Source of the DNA: Medicago truncatula
Taxonomy: Eukaryota; Streptophyta; Magnoliopsida; Fabales; Fabaceae
Assembly: GCF_003473485.1 (NCBI RefSeq)
Contig: NC_053045.1
Location: forward strand, 37,918,494-37,982,493
Direction of reading: 5' to 3'
Length of the DNA stretch: 64,000 nt
The position numbers and the translations under genes are program-made. Under the pieces are notes generated by a model. The model made no database searches and was not told where the DNA came from. It saw nothing but the letters and a program-made list of their open reading frames with translations. Positions within the stretch are counted from its first letter, which is position 1; the number at the start of each line of letters is the position of its first letter. Of this stretch, positions 1-11,635 are shown in pieces.

Positions 1-244
1 GATATATTCATAATTGGCCGAACTTTATGAATCTATGATCAATAATTTGTGTGCGTTTCATTATATGATTTATTTAGATTTGAATTTGTGGTCATAATAT
101 GTAAAATTAGGGATTATCATAACTGATACATTCATCTATTTGATTTTTTTGATCTACAATTGAGAACTAGGGATTATCAATTTATGATAATTCGTATATC
201 TTATTTTTATTCTAAAAAGCATGAAAAGCTATGAACATACATAC

Positions 245-766
245 CTTGTAAGTTTCTTCATAAACAGGTAGATATCTAAGCTCAGTATTTGACTCTCCCC
301 AAACCTGAATCATCATCAAAGCCTTCTCCTTACTAGCAACAAAACTCTGATCAGGATCATCAACAATCTTAACCATTTCATCAAGAACTCTCTCAGTTGC
401 AACCTCAAAGAAACCCTTGTCACAATTCTCCACCAACGCTTCAAGCAAAACCAAAGCCAAATACTGACCTCTAACACTTTTCATCATGATCCTTTTCTTG
501 ATGGCACGTACCACATCACAAGTATAAAGTTTTTCAGCATTAACCATGTCACATATATTAAGAATCATATCCCAGTTAGGCTCATCAAGAGACTCAGAAG
601 TAGCTTCGTAAACGAGTTTTTCGGCTTGGTTTGGTTCTTGGAAAAACTCTTTCATCTTGAAACTCATAGTACCTATTCCAGCACTCATCTTTCGACCCAT
701 CTCAGCTCCATTGATCTTGAGACGCTCTCCTATGGCGTTCACTTTTTCCTTCAAACTGTCACTCAT
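245..766 (-). CDS. TOM1-like (TOL) protein, VHS-domain first exon, partial
   Basis: First coding exon of a TOM1-like protein, a ubiquitin-binding adaptor that acts as an ESCRT-0 substitute in plant endosomal sorting of membrane cargo. The 174 residues from ATG at 766 hold a leader (MSDSLKEKVNAIGERLKI) and then most of a VHS domain (about residues 45-170), with family hallmarks NWDMILNICDM, AIKKRIMM, QYLALVLLEALVENC and WGESTELRYLPVYEETYK-type text (here WGESNTELRYLPVYEETYK). The reading frame runs past 245, but AAG|GTATGT at 245/244 is a good splice donor and the exon ends at EETYK, where Arabidopsis TOL1/TOL2 continue with SLKARGIRFPG. The GAT domain and C-terminus therefore lie outside the window to the left. 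Subfamily (TOL1/TOL2-like) is inferred from remembered sequence. Confidence 0.9.
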
Positions 767-865
767 GTTTTGAGTTTCTTTTTCACTGCTTGAAATGAAT
801 CGCCTTGCAGGCCAGAGAGAGAAGAAAAACTGTTAAGAATAATGCGACTCAATATATGTTTAGGA

Positions 866-882
866 GTTTGTTTTTATATTTA
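866..882 (-). promoter_or_regulatory. Possible TATA box of the TOL gene
   Basis: On the - strand an AATATAAAAAC motif lies about 100 bp upstream of the ATG at 766, a suitable distance for a short 5' UTR. It is position and motif only; AT-rich surroundings make chance matches likely. Confidence 0.3.
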
Positions 883-899
883 GGGTTAGATTTAAAATA

Positions 900-3340
900 A
901 CCCTATTTTAAAAATTTGTTTTTATATTTATATTTAGAATTTGTTTTCTATTATTGGATTTAATCTAATGATCTAATAGTGGAAAATAAGATTGTACTCA
1001 TTGCAATATTAATTTTACTTGTGTACATTGGACAAAGATTATTTTTGAGTCATGGCTAAAAGTTTAGCATGAGATTTCTCCAATGTAAAATACATCTCAT
1101 ATAATTTCCACAAATTCAAACAAAAAGAAACACAGGTTTATTTAGATGAAGAGTGTTTTTGAGAAAGAAAAGTTTCCACTTACCACTTGTTTTTGAGAAG
1201 ACAGTAAAAAAGTGTTGATGGGTTCATTGGAGTCTCAGTCTCCCCTCCTTGTCTTTTTCCATCTATCCTTGCCTTGTGTGTGTGATACTTGATTCTCTTC
1301 TATATGTTGCTTTTCAATTTCAATTCCTAGTACGTTACGGCACATGTGAATGAAAGCTATATTAAAACAAACAGCTTCTTGTCAAATACTATTATGTCTT
1401 AATAGCAAAGTAATTATTTATTTTTTAGGAAGAAGACAAATTATTAACCACTAGCAATACCTAGGCTCCTAAAAAGGGTGCAAAACAGCTTATGAAGGTG
1501 CAAATAAGATGGAACAATAAGTGCATCATAGTTTCACTTTGTTCAATGAAATTTGGTCGTGGAAAGGACTAGCATGTACTTCATCCAATCACACTTATAA
1601 GCAAAAAATTATTTTTAGGTTCATTAAATATCGAATGTATTTGGTCTATAATATATACCAAATACATTAGATTTTCAACGAATTTAAAAAGTCGTTTTTT
1701 GGTTATAAATATGACTGACGGTGGGAGTATTTGAAAAATAGTGCATATCAAAGTGTTAATTAATGAGACAACAAAGACGGATAAAACGTCTAAAAGATTA
1801 CGATTTTAATTTGAATTATCATCTAAGGAATGTAAATATTGTAATAAATCCTTTGAGCACAAAGGCTGCAATGTGGTAATATTTAAGCAAACAAAAATGA
1901 TGAAAGAATTTTTAGATTGGAGTTAACAATTTTAAGTATAAGACTTGAAATGTTGCAAATCACAAGTGACTCAATTGAACAAGTCAAGAAGGATACTAAA
2001 GAGAACTCATTGCTTAAGGTAAAGTATGATTTTCGAAGATAAAGTATTCTAATATTTTAGATTTAAAGATGATTTTCGAAGAAGTATGTCGAAGTAGTTT
2101 GAATATTCATCTCAAATCTTTTAATATGTATCAGGTTTTGAAGAAAATATTTTAGTGATTTGGAACGAAGAAGGGAGTAGTAAAGTATTTTTTATTTTAT
2201 TTTTAAAATTAGATCAATTAAATAGAATTGTCGATTTGACCCTTCAAAAAAAAATTGTCAATTTGACCCTTCAAATAGATGTGAGATAATTATTTCTCAT
2301 ACTCTCATTGTACTTTTATTTTCTCTCCCTTTTCTCTCTCATTGTCCAACCAAAAAAGATTGAAAAATGTTGTCACAAAAGTTGGTTAAAATTGATTGTA
2401 GAAATATTATTCCTCGTAAGTATATCAAAGTCTTCCAATAGTGCTTTCATCCCCCATTTTCTAAAAGAGACCGTATCTCTTCTCTAGCTTCTTGTCCGAA
2501 GAATTTCCATAGTTCATGTTTAACGCGAGAAATACAAGGGAAAATATTTTTTGAAAGAGTATATTTTTAAGAATGATAATAACATAGATTAATTTTAAAG
2601 AATTTATATAAACACTCTTCCAATACAATTTTGTAGTTCCACAAAGAAAAAAGATCTCATCCTATAAAACAAATAATAAACTCCCAAAACCATCTCATAT
2701 CAATGTTATCTATTTTTTCATTTGCTCTTTCATTTTTTTTTTCCTTCTAAAACACTCTTTTCTTTTTAGTTTTGAATTATTTTTTTCTCTCCCCCTAGTC
2801 TCACCCTTATAACATCCGGTTACACCCAAAGTTTCGATAATATTTTTTCATAATTCCAAAATAGCCCTTAGTCCCATTTTAACTTTACAAATCCTATATT
2901 TTCTACTCCTAATTTAATTTTTTTTTAGGATACTCCTAAAATTTAATCTTCACCTCTTTCACAAATTTGCTTGGTGCTTTTTCTTTTCATTCTACCAACA
3001 TCATCATATACAACATTGACTTTGAGTTGTATTATTTTCCTCTCTACTTTTTCTACCATAACTTCTACTTCCCTCATTCATTTAAATCTTTAATTCGTTT
3101 GTTTTACTTCTGTTCTTTTTGTTGTGGTTTGAGGAATGAAACTAGTTCCCAATTCACGATACAAACATAATCCATGTGAATTAAGATCACGTTAGTCTCT
3201 GAAAACTCTTTTTAATTGGGTGTATGTACGTGAACCACTAAGGGCATTTTTGGTAATTTGGGGTGTAACGTAAAATTTATGGGATGGAACTAGATATAAA
3301 AAATAAAAAATAAAAATGAAAAAACTACTACTCCTGTAAA
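900..3340. other. AT-rich intergenic region, no gene seen
   Basis: No reading frame here looks like a protein. A foldback MITE remnant sits near 1600-1730 (inverted arms around GTATTTGGTCTATAATATA, then a Stowaway-like right end GGTGGGAGTA). A degraded copy of the AGTGATATTTGTACAAC MITE family may lie near 2270-2420. Confidence 0.5.
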
Positions 3341-3349
3341 CCCCAAGCA

Positions 3350-3473
3350 CGAGAAAGGGTGTTGTGCGATTGCTGTTGTATTTGTTGTTGTTGTTATTCA
3401 TTCTTCTGTTTACAACTTACTTCACTTCAAATTGAGAATCACTACGCCTCTCTCCGGCGATGACTCCCCTCTG
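3350..3473 (+). other. Candidate 5' UTR exon of TIM22
   Basis: Sequence with a 5' UTR look (TTG/TTC-rich, then CTCTCTCCGGCGATGACTCC) ends at CTG|GTTAGTAACCC, a plausible donor at 3473/3474. The nearest suitable acceptor before the TIM22 ATG is GCACAG|ATTTTG at 6274/6275. This gives a 5' UTR intron of about 2.8 kb, into which the hAT element at 4377 would have inserted. A short upstream ORF starts at the ATG near 3460. There is no transcript support; the true first exon could be elsewhere. Confidence 0.4.
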
Positions 3474-4310
3474 GTTAGTAACCCTAAAACTTCGTTCAAA
3501 TCTCGTTTGCTTTAATTTATTACTCTTTTCTTTTGCTCCTATGTTTTCAATATAGGATACTAATCCACAATGTCAAATACCTAAAACCTATGACATGAAA
3601 ATGGGGACTTATTTTCATGCATATCAGCTGTTTGTTGAAAAGTTTGTTTAAATGTTGTATCATTCAATTGAAGAATCAGAAACAATTCTCTAAAACAGGA
3701 GAGATAACAGAACTAAGCGAACATAAATTATTGTATGTAGACCTGTTACTGATAATAGAACTAGAGATAATGCATATTGGGACGATGCCATAGATTATGT
3801 TGAAAGCTTAGTTCCAATATTTTGAAAGTAAGTTACTTGTTCGAATTTATGTTCATCTGTGTATGTTGTTTTATAAGAATCGATTGTGTGAATATTCTAT
3901 TGCATTATTGCTTAGGCTAATTTAATTATCTACATCGTGTGGCTTATATTGAAAAAATCTATATAATTACTAGTATATATAACTATACAAACATGTTGGG
4001 ATATATGTTATGTGGTAACGTTTGCACTGTATGACATCATTTCTGGACAAAATTTGGAATATCTCTTTTTTCACAAGAACATGACTGTTTCATTTTTAGA
4101 GATAGAAAAACATATTTTTTGTTGTGGTAGTTACACACAATCACGATTGGAGATTTTAAGGTTTTTAGATATCAACCTCCTGTTAAGAAAGTGAGAAATG
4201 GACTTAGGATAGGGTTTATGGTAGTGAACCGCAATTTGAAGCCATTCACTAAACACTAACCGACCTGAGGGAAAGACCTTCATTTATTTCCGTCTGCTGT
4301 ATATCATTTA

Positions 4311-4372
4311 AACATGTTAGGTAGGATCAAATTTGATATATTATGCTTTACTCTCAACATTGTATATCATTG
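4311..4372 (+). repeat. First unit of a diverged tandem duplication
   Basis: AACATGTTAGGTAGGATCAA occurs here and again from about 5920. If the hAT element and one target-site copy are removed, the two units become adjacent. The locus therefore carried a roughly 62-bp tandem duplication before the hAT insertion. Confidence 0.7.
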
Positions 4373-4376
4373 AAAC

Positions 4377-5914
4377 CTCTGTTGTCAAACGCGGCCGCTC
4401 CCGGCGCGATTGCGGCGCGGAGCGGCCAAAATCAAGGGGGCGCGTCACAACGCTACCGATCCACGCGTTTGTGGATAGCGGGTATCGCGAACGAGTTTCT
4501 GCGACGCGGAGCGGATCAATTGCGGGTCAAATCGCCCGCTTTCCTGGGTCGTAGAGAAAATACGAAACTGCCCCTCACTTAAGAACCGTTTGGAGGGACA
4601 TTTTCGTCATTTTTCAAACCCTGTTTTTCTACTCCAATTCCATCGTACAGAAAGAGAAACGGCCCGCTCTTCTCTCTTCTCCAATTCCATTCATCCATCG
4701 TACACAGAGAAGAGAACAACAACACAGCTCCATCATCCAAGTCAACAACAACAACACAGTTGCTCCTGCTCTGATCTTCATCAGGTTTGTTCTTTCTTTC
4801 TCCATTCAACTTATTTTATTTTATTTTTTTCGTTTTTGTTTTCTGATTTATTTTCAATCTTTTTGTTTTTTTTCAACTTCTCTTTTGTTTGTGAAATCTT
4901 TTCAAACTTCTTTGTGAAACCTTCATTCTTTTCTTTCTTTTTTTTTTTTTTTAAAAAACTATATTCAATTATATAAGTTATAATAATCAAATTAAAGTGT
5001 TTTTATTTATAAGAAGTAAAATTAAAAAGTGATTAAAAATGAATCTGTTAGAGGGAGAAAGTGATTATGTGATAGTTACTGAATTTGTTCGTAAAGAAAA
5101 TTAATTATTCTTCGTGACATTTTTGTGAGTGAGTTGAGTTAATCAGTCTGAAGCTCCCTTCCAGTCGCAGCCGCCTTTAGCTCGCATTTCACTCCCATCG
5201 TCAGACGTCGAACTCGCAATCGATAACTCTGACAGGTATTTCCAATATGATTCGCTACCCTTCCTCTATTCTCCTCATTTACAAATTTCAATGACATGTT
5301 AATCGTGCTCTTACTTGATCTTTTCATCCTAATTCTTCTTTTCGTTATCAATGTTTTAATTCTAAGAGTTTTTATTTTATTTTAATTCTTTTCAACATTT
5401 ACATGTGTTGTCCAAACTATTTATCTTCTGTCCAAACTAATGTTTCAATTGACTAAATGCTTTGTAAAGGAGAATGTTTGAATAATTCATTTTAGATTTG
5501 TAGTGGGATTGTGTTGTTTCATATTATGCATAAACAGTATGTCAATTTAAATCATTCTTCATTATATATAGTCAATTTAAATCATATATTTTATTTTATT
5601 TTGATGGCGGGATGGCGGCCACCCCAAACTTTTTTTGTCTGGCTCCGCCACTGGTTATATTGACAGTTTTTTTTTTTTTAGTTATGGCATGTGTAATTGC
5701 ATAAGACATGTTTTTATTTCAAATCATGAATACATTATGAATTTTGAGTAATATTTAAGTTGTTTTAGTATTTTTTTTTCAACATTATAGTATTTTAGTA
5801 TTAAATATATTACTGTCAGCGTCATGAAATAGCTCCCGCGCCGCGCCCGCATACCGCACCGCGTCAATTTTTGGGGTGGCCGCGCCGCGCCGCGTTTCCG
5901 CTTTGATAACAGAG
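4377..5914. mobile_element. Non-autonomous hAT element, 1.54 kb, with 8-bp TSD
   Basis: The left end CTCTGTTGTCAAACGCGGC and the inverted right end CTCTGTTATCAAAGCGGAAA match as terminal inverted repeats. The element is flanked by exact 8-bp direct repeats ATTGAAAC (4369-4376 and 5915-5922), the target-site length of the hAT superfamily. Both subterminal zones are strongly GC-rich (about 4388-4560 and 5834-5905), unlike the AT-rich flanks. No transposase is encoded. An internal stretch (about 4600-4785) looks like a 5' UTR ending in CATCAG|GTTTGT, perhaps left from an autonomous parent. It lies in the presumed TIM22 5' UTR intron. Confidence 0.85.
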
Positions 5915-6331
5915 ATTGAAACATGTTAGGTAGGATCAAATTTTAATATACATGTCTTTTCTTTTCCTTACAACATTTATTTGCCACTGCTGATTAAATT
6001 GTTTCTGTACTGTCCCATTTATACCAAAGTAGCGCAATACACAAGGTTTTCATTATTCTAATATGTTAGTATAAATGAAATTTCAGTTTGCAATGTTATG
6101 ATTTTGAAACCACTTGCATAACGTGACCTTATCTATCACTAGATGTTACCAAGTATGTATCCAATCACGTGCCTGGAAAATTTGATTTGACTCATGTATG
6201 GTATACATTTTGAAGTATTTTTTGCTTCCTAGTGAAGTGTTAATAATAATATTCATCCATTGTTCATTGCACAGATTTTGCGGTGATTTCAAATCAACCA
6301 ACCTTGCGTATCTTAGGTTTGTGCTTCAACG

Positions 6332-9300
6332 ATGGCTGACGAGTCACAAAAAGCTGTTTCAAATGATTCTGTAAACTCAAAAGAAGTTGAGAAGCCTCAA
6401 ATTCAGCCCCTAAGTTTGCCAACTGTTGAGGAAATTCGCGGCCAAGACATTTGGAACAATTGCGCTGTGCGCAGTGTCGTTAGTGGAGTCATGGGTATGC
6501 TCATTTATTCAACCCTCACTTTCTTTATTCCGGATTTCCAAATATCTGTTAGCATCTTATTTAACCACTTACTTAATAAATTGTATTTAAAAAGTTTAAA
6601 CTAACCTGCTCCAAATATTTGTGTAATTTTGGTAGTTCTTTTTAAGAATTTCAAATGATTTAGAAATAATCTGAAACTAGCTTTACATAATATGAATTGA
6701 ACAAATTTTTTTGAAGAGGATATGAATCGAACAAATTCATATCGCTTAGTGGGATAAGGCTTGGTTGTTGCTGTATGAATTGAACAAATTGATCGCTTTG
6801 CGATGTTTACAATGAAACTTCTAGTCATTTGTTTTTACATTGCCCTTTTTCGTCCTCGGTTTGGAGTAAAATTTTGGGTTGGATATATTACTCCAAATTT
6901 GTCTGTGCATTTAGATTATTGGAGCAGAGAAGTCGCGAATACAAAATTACGAAAGGGGTTTGGCTAATTTGGCATGCGACAATTTGGGTAATTTGGAAAT
7001 GGATAAATGATAGGATTTTCAAAAACATTTCAAAGGCTATTGATGAAATTGTGGAGGAGATTAAGGTCCTGTCGTGGAGATGGAGTTTGACTAGATTAAA
7101 GTGTCCGCCTTGCTTTTATTATGAATGGTGTTGGGACCCCGACGATTGTGTGAGTAGGTAGTTTTTGTCTATGGGGTTTTCGGGTTTGCTGCCATGGTTG
7201 TTTACGGGTCTGGGCATGTTACGGGGTGACCTGGACAGCAGCTCTCTTTAGTTTATATGGGTCTGCTGTTCTGGTTTTGGGTCTGGTTGGGCGATGTTCG
7301 GCACAGTCCTTGTGTGGCCGGTCTGTGGCTGGTTTTTAGGTTGGGTCTTCAACCTAAATACGGCGCTCATTTCGGTATACTTTTTTTTTTTTGTATCTTT
7401 TCTAGCTTTTGCGTGTCTTGCACAGGCGAATTATGAATAAATTGGCTGTTTCAAAAAAAAAAATGAATTGAACAATCAAGTGGCGTCTATGAATGAGACT
7501 TTAGGTAATGAGTAATGGTATTTGTACAACCATTTGATGACAACTTTCTTTTTCTCTCTTCTTATTGGTAAAAAACAATAGATAGAGAAAAAGGAAGAGA
7601 GAGGATAAGAACATCATGTGAGTATGAGAGAGAGAGAGTTGTCAAAAGTTTTCACAAAATGGTTATACAAATATCATTTCACTTGGTGGTGGTTGTGGTT
7701 GTAACCTCAGTTGGAACAACAATATACAATGATACCAGCAAAAATCCTTACTCCCCAAAATTTATATAAGTATCTCATGAACACATTTAACAAAATAAAT
7801 CGAATGGATCTGAAAATTTCTTGTTGTACAAATGTCAACATAGCCGAATTACTGGGAAATATCAAATGTCATTGGAGAATAATTTCAGCTTTAGAGACAT
7901 TGCAAGCTGTTGAGGTGTAAAATAATTGTTTGTTTGGATTCATGTGATGAATTTCAGGAGGTGGTCTTGGCATCGCCATGGGATTGTTTCTTGGAGCACT
8001 GGACAACCCTATGATGCAAGAGCAAATGACTGGCAAACAGCAATTTATATTTCAAGCAAAACAGATGGGGCGAAGGAGTTGGAGTTCAGCCAAAGCATTT
8101 GCTGTTATGGGTTTCGTATTCTCAGCTGCTGAGTGTGTTGTTGAGAAGGTTTAATGGATTTGGGAATGAAAATATATATTTTACATCAACCATGTGAGTT
8201 TCTTTCTTCTTCCTATCATGTGGATCCTTTTTTCTTTTCTTTTCAGGCACGAGCAAAACATGACATCACAAATACGTTTGTTGCTGGATGTACTACTGGA
8301 GCTGCTATATCAGCAAAAGGTAACCCTCTTTTTCATTTGTTTTCTGTCATTTATTATGTTTTTGTCTCTAATAAACCTGTATTTAAGTAATGATGGCCAG
8401 ACATGGCCTGACACGCCTCCCATGAGGTGTAGGAGCATAATTTTCCTTGTAAAAAACCAGTGCTGAATGACCAGGAGTGACTAGCCTAAGGTTTGCTTTT
8501 TCTTGGGTGGTAAGGAGTTTGGTAATTGATTGCCATTGAAACTAAATTTTAGCTAAATGATAGAGTATACATCTGTTTGTTTTGAGCTTATACTCTAGTG
8601 TTGTAATTCTGTTTGGCAAAATGATAAACTTAAAGCAAGACGAGAACCTGCTCTGCTCTGTCTTCCACTCTAGTCTAATCCAGATTTTTCTTATAAATGA
8701 GAATGAGAGTCAAGATCATTCATTAATCATGGGTTCATAACATGGATCATAAGTTCGTACAAAATTCATAAAACTCATATATGCATGTGTGTACGTGCAC
8801 GCATTTAAATCCGTATTCACACATATGCAAAAGGTAACTCCAATTTTTCAGATACAAAATGCCAAGTTTTTAACAAGTTTGAAGTAGTCAAATTCTATGT
8901 ATCTAATCTAGTAAATTTTTCGAGTTAAAATCACTGGTCCCACCAAAATATTTGCCAATCCTCCCAATCTTACAATTAAGATTGTTGATCCCACACAATC
9001 CTACCAGATTGCGGTTCTGTCTGTTATTGGGATAATCCAAGTCGTCAAGGATCTTACTTATGAGTAAGATCATGAGTTTGACTACCTTGCCAAATAATTG
9101 TAACGTATAATTATAACCCCAATGTTTCTCAAAATTAAAGTGTTTGTCATGGTGTGGGGATTTCTTCATATGGTTTTTGGGATGGTTAGAAATTTAGACT
9201 GAATAATATTTATAGGAGTATCTTAGGCGGGTGCAAAGCTTGATTTTGTCTCTTTTAGGAGACATCTTTGTTGGGCATAAAATGCATGGCAACAAAGGAT

Positions 9301-10235
9301 GCATTTCGACATCATTGTCTTTGTAGTGCATACTCAAGGAGATAGTAAGTAATGGTGATGGAGTGCATGCACACAAGCATTGGTACTCATGAGCCAGGCT
9401 CGCTTGTATGCCTCTGGAAGAGAGAATGCTACTCACGGCTTTTAAAGAGTCAACGTTGAACTGCATTCTCAACAGGGACTCCTTACTAAGGTGTTACTGA
9501 AAACCTTGATGTAGTATCCTAGTATTGAGAGCCAACAAATCCATTGAAATGGTAGTGCCTTAGTTTTGGAGAATGGACTATTTCTCTAATTCTCTATTGA
9601 GTGTGGTACAAAGGGAGTCTGGTGTGAATGAAGAGCACAAAGTGATGTTCATCAAGTGCACTTCTAGAGGGTTGCTGTCTTTGTGGTGGCTTAGCAACAT
9701 TTATCTTGATATACTTCACCCAAAACAGAAGTTATTGTTAGAATTATTTTGTTTATCCCTTTTCAAAGTTGTTTTCTATTTAAATATAACTTAGTGATGT
9801 TGATGTAAACCAAAAATCAGAATACACAATTGTAACCGCAAGTTCTCAAATCATGGGGTTCTGACAGTGGCCCAATATGGATGTAGTGCTCAATATAAGA
9901 TATGTAATTCTAGTTTTAGGTTTCTTGTTATTTTTTATTCATATCTTCTCTCATTGAAGAAGAAAGTTGTGCATTGTAGGCTGTTTAGATGAAACGCAAA
10001 TTGATGTAAAAGAAGAGAAAAGAAACAGTAATCAGGCCAGATAAGGAACTGGAAAACGAAGAATTGAAACCCTCAATGTTTCTTGTTTTATAAACCTGTT
10101 CTCTACCTGTGTTTCGTAATGACATTTGTTAATGTTTGTGTGGTTGTAGGTGGTCCACAGGCTGCATGTATGGGCTGTGCTGGCTTTGCCGCATTCTCAG
10201 TCGTCATAGAGAAGTTTCTAGAGAGGCATCAATAA
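6332..10235 (+). CDS. TIM22: TIM22, mitochondrial inner-membrane import translocase subunit
   Basis: Four coding exons, 6332-6494, 7958-8148, 8247-8319 and 10150-10235, join in frame to 513 nt (170 aa). Arabidopsis TIM22 is 173 aa by recollection. All junctions are GT/AG (G|GTATGC, TTTCAG|GAGG, AAG|GTTTAA, TTCAG|GCACG, AAG|GTAACC, TTGTAG|GTGG). TIM22 is the channel subunit of the carrier translocase that inserts multispanning carrier proteins into the inner mitochondrial membrane. The N-terminus is polar; the Tim17/22/23 domain follows, with VWNNCAVR-like text (IWNNCAVRSVVSGVMG), GLGIAMGLFLGALDNP, FAVMGFVFSAAECVVEK, ARAKHDITNTFVAGCTTGA and GCAGFAAFSVVIEKF, i.e. four glycine-rich membrane segments. 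Intron 1 contains a LINE fragment and a MITE; intron 3 (8320-10149) is 1.8 kb without recognisable genes. Confidence 0.93.
6788..7462 (+). mobile_element. 5'-truncated LINE in TIM22 intron 1, with 13-bp TSD
   Basis: Flanked by exact direct repeats ATGAATTGAACAA (6775-6787 and 7463-7475). The right copy directly follows an A-run, the signature of target-primed reverse transcription. The open frame at about 6797-7161 encodes the end of a LINE ORF2: the reverse-transcriptase zinc-binding region (LCDVYNETSSHLFLHC, then PFSSSVWSKILGW) and a Trp-rich tail. About 290 bp of 3' UTR precede the A-run. The strand matches TIM22. It is a dead-on-arrival fragment without the RT or endonuclease domain. Confidence 0.88.
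7511..7683. mobile_element. MITE, AGTGATATTTGTACAAC family, copy 1
   Basis: Inverted ends (left AGTAATGGTATTTGTACAAC; right, inverted, AGTGAAATGATATTTGTATA) surround a CT/AG-rich core with GTTGTCA near the ends. Related copies lie at 21542-21711, 30893-31042 and 32148-32314. Superfamily not assigned because a clear TSD is not visible. Confidence 0.65.
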
Positions 10236-10814
10236 GTGAATTGACTTGGATCAATTTTGTATTCTTCAATCATAGTTTAAGCTCTTGATCAAAATATTTT
10301 GCCCATACGATAGAGGGACGTGATAGGGAGGGAGCAAGACAAATTGCAATATTATTTCACATCTGTAATTTATTTGTATACAATGTCATTGGCGGATGCA
10401 TTCTCCGAACTTGGGAAAGCTCTGTGATGACATGGTTTAGTATTGGAAAATGCCAAGCATTACGAAAACCATAGGGAGCAATAATTGTGATGAACTCTTT
10501 AAAGTGCTTAGCATTCCTGTTTAGTAGTAATAGTTAATTTCAATAGATTTTTCTTTGTAATTCATTCTTATTTTTTGGAATATTTATGGAGTATTCCCAG
10601 GCTTCTTAAAATCCACCATTGTTTTCCTTTTTAAAGAGATAGGATGGATATGCTGACAAATATATGCTGAGTTCCGTTATCTAATTGTGCTTCTGTAATC
10701 CGTTTTATCAAATTATGCTACTAGAACAACATACATTAAACATAACAATCTCAACAAGCACAGCTTTTCTTTAAAAAAACAAAAGCACAGTTTCAACATC
10801 ATTAATTTCAACAA

Positions 10815-10870
10815 GGAGTAATTGTTCAAATTGACATGTAATATACGAAGTCTAAAAAATGATGCTATAA
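10815..10870. repeat. End fragment of the TIR element seen at 53053-53892
   Basis: AATTGTTCAAATTGACATGT followed by AATATACGAAGTCT matches the termini of the larger element at 53053-53892. The rest of that element is not seen here. The remaining sequence between TIM22 and the UGT (10236-11560) shows no gene. Confidence 0.5.
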
Positions 10871-11563
10871 TTTGAGATTCTTCCTATTTTGACCTCCTAT
10901 TTTTCCTGTAGACATAAAATTTAGAAAAATCCTTTCATCTTTTGAATTCATAGCAAAAACATGGGGAACTTTGGAGGATCGTTCTAATTTACGCGTGTTA
11001 CAGATTTAATCTCTTCATATAGACTATGACAAACTTTACAACTAGCAAAATTCATCCATTTCGAATCATATTTGGGTGAATCAAAAGAATGACACTGTTG
11101 TTAAATGGTTCAGCTTATCATTATTACATTCACAAGATAATTTTTTGTTTTTTTATAGACTGATACCTTATTATAGTAAAATGCTGAAGAAAAGAAAAGA
11201 GGTAAACATAAAATAGCAAATCTTATTGCAGCAACTCTCCATTATACATGAAATTTTGGGGAGTATTTTAGTAGTAAAATACCCAGGTTTAAATACATGT
11301 CAATTACAGTTTTGATAAAGCTATGAGTAACCCATATTAGAAATCACTAACCATTGTTCTTCCTCATTTTTGTATTCGGCATTTTAAAGACATATTTTCT
11401 TCATTTTGCTTCTCATCTAATCTCTGCATGTCACTCTGCATGTAATAAATTTGTAGGGTCATGAAATTAAAGACAGTGTATATGGGGTGGTTGAGCAATA
11501 CACGAGATCCACGAGACATTAATGGAGACATGTCTTTTCTTGCATACTAAAACTCTGTCTTCC

Positions 11564-11573
11564 TACTTATATA
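11564..11573 (+). promoter_or_regulatory. Likely TATA box of the UGT locus
   Basis: TTATATATCC lies about 65 bp upstream of the first ATG (11636), in a good position for a plant core promoter. Core promoter and 5' UTR look intact even though the reading frame is broken. Confidence 0.5.
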
Positions 11574-11635
11574 TCCCAATCTCAACCTTGCCTTGCCACT
11601 ACATCCATCCATAGCTCTTTCTTTAAACCGTTTCC

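Noticed and set aside
4590-4976. 128-aa open frame on +
   Set aside because: Phe/Ser-rich low-complexity translation of T-runs within the hAT element; no domain.
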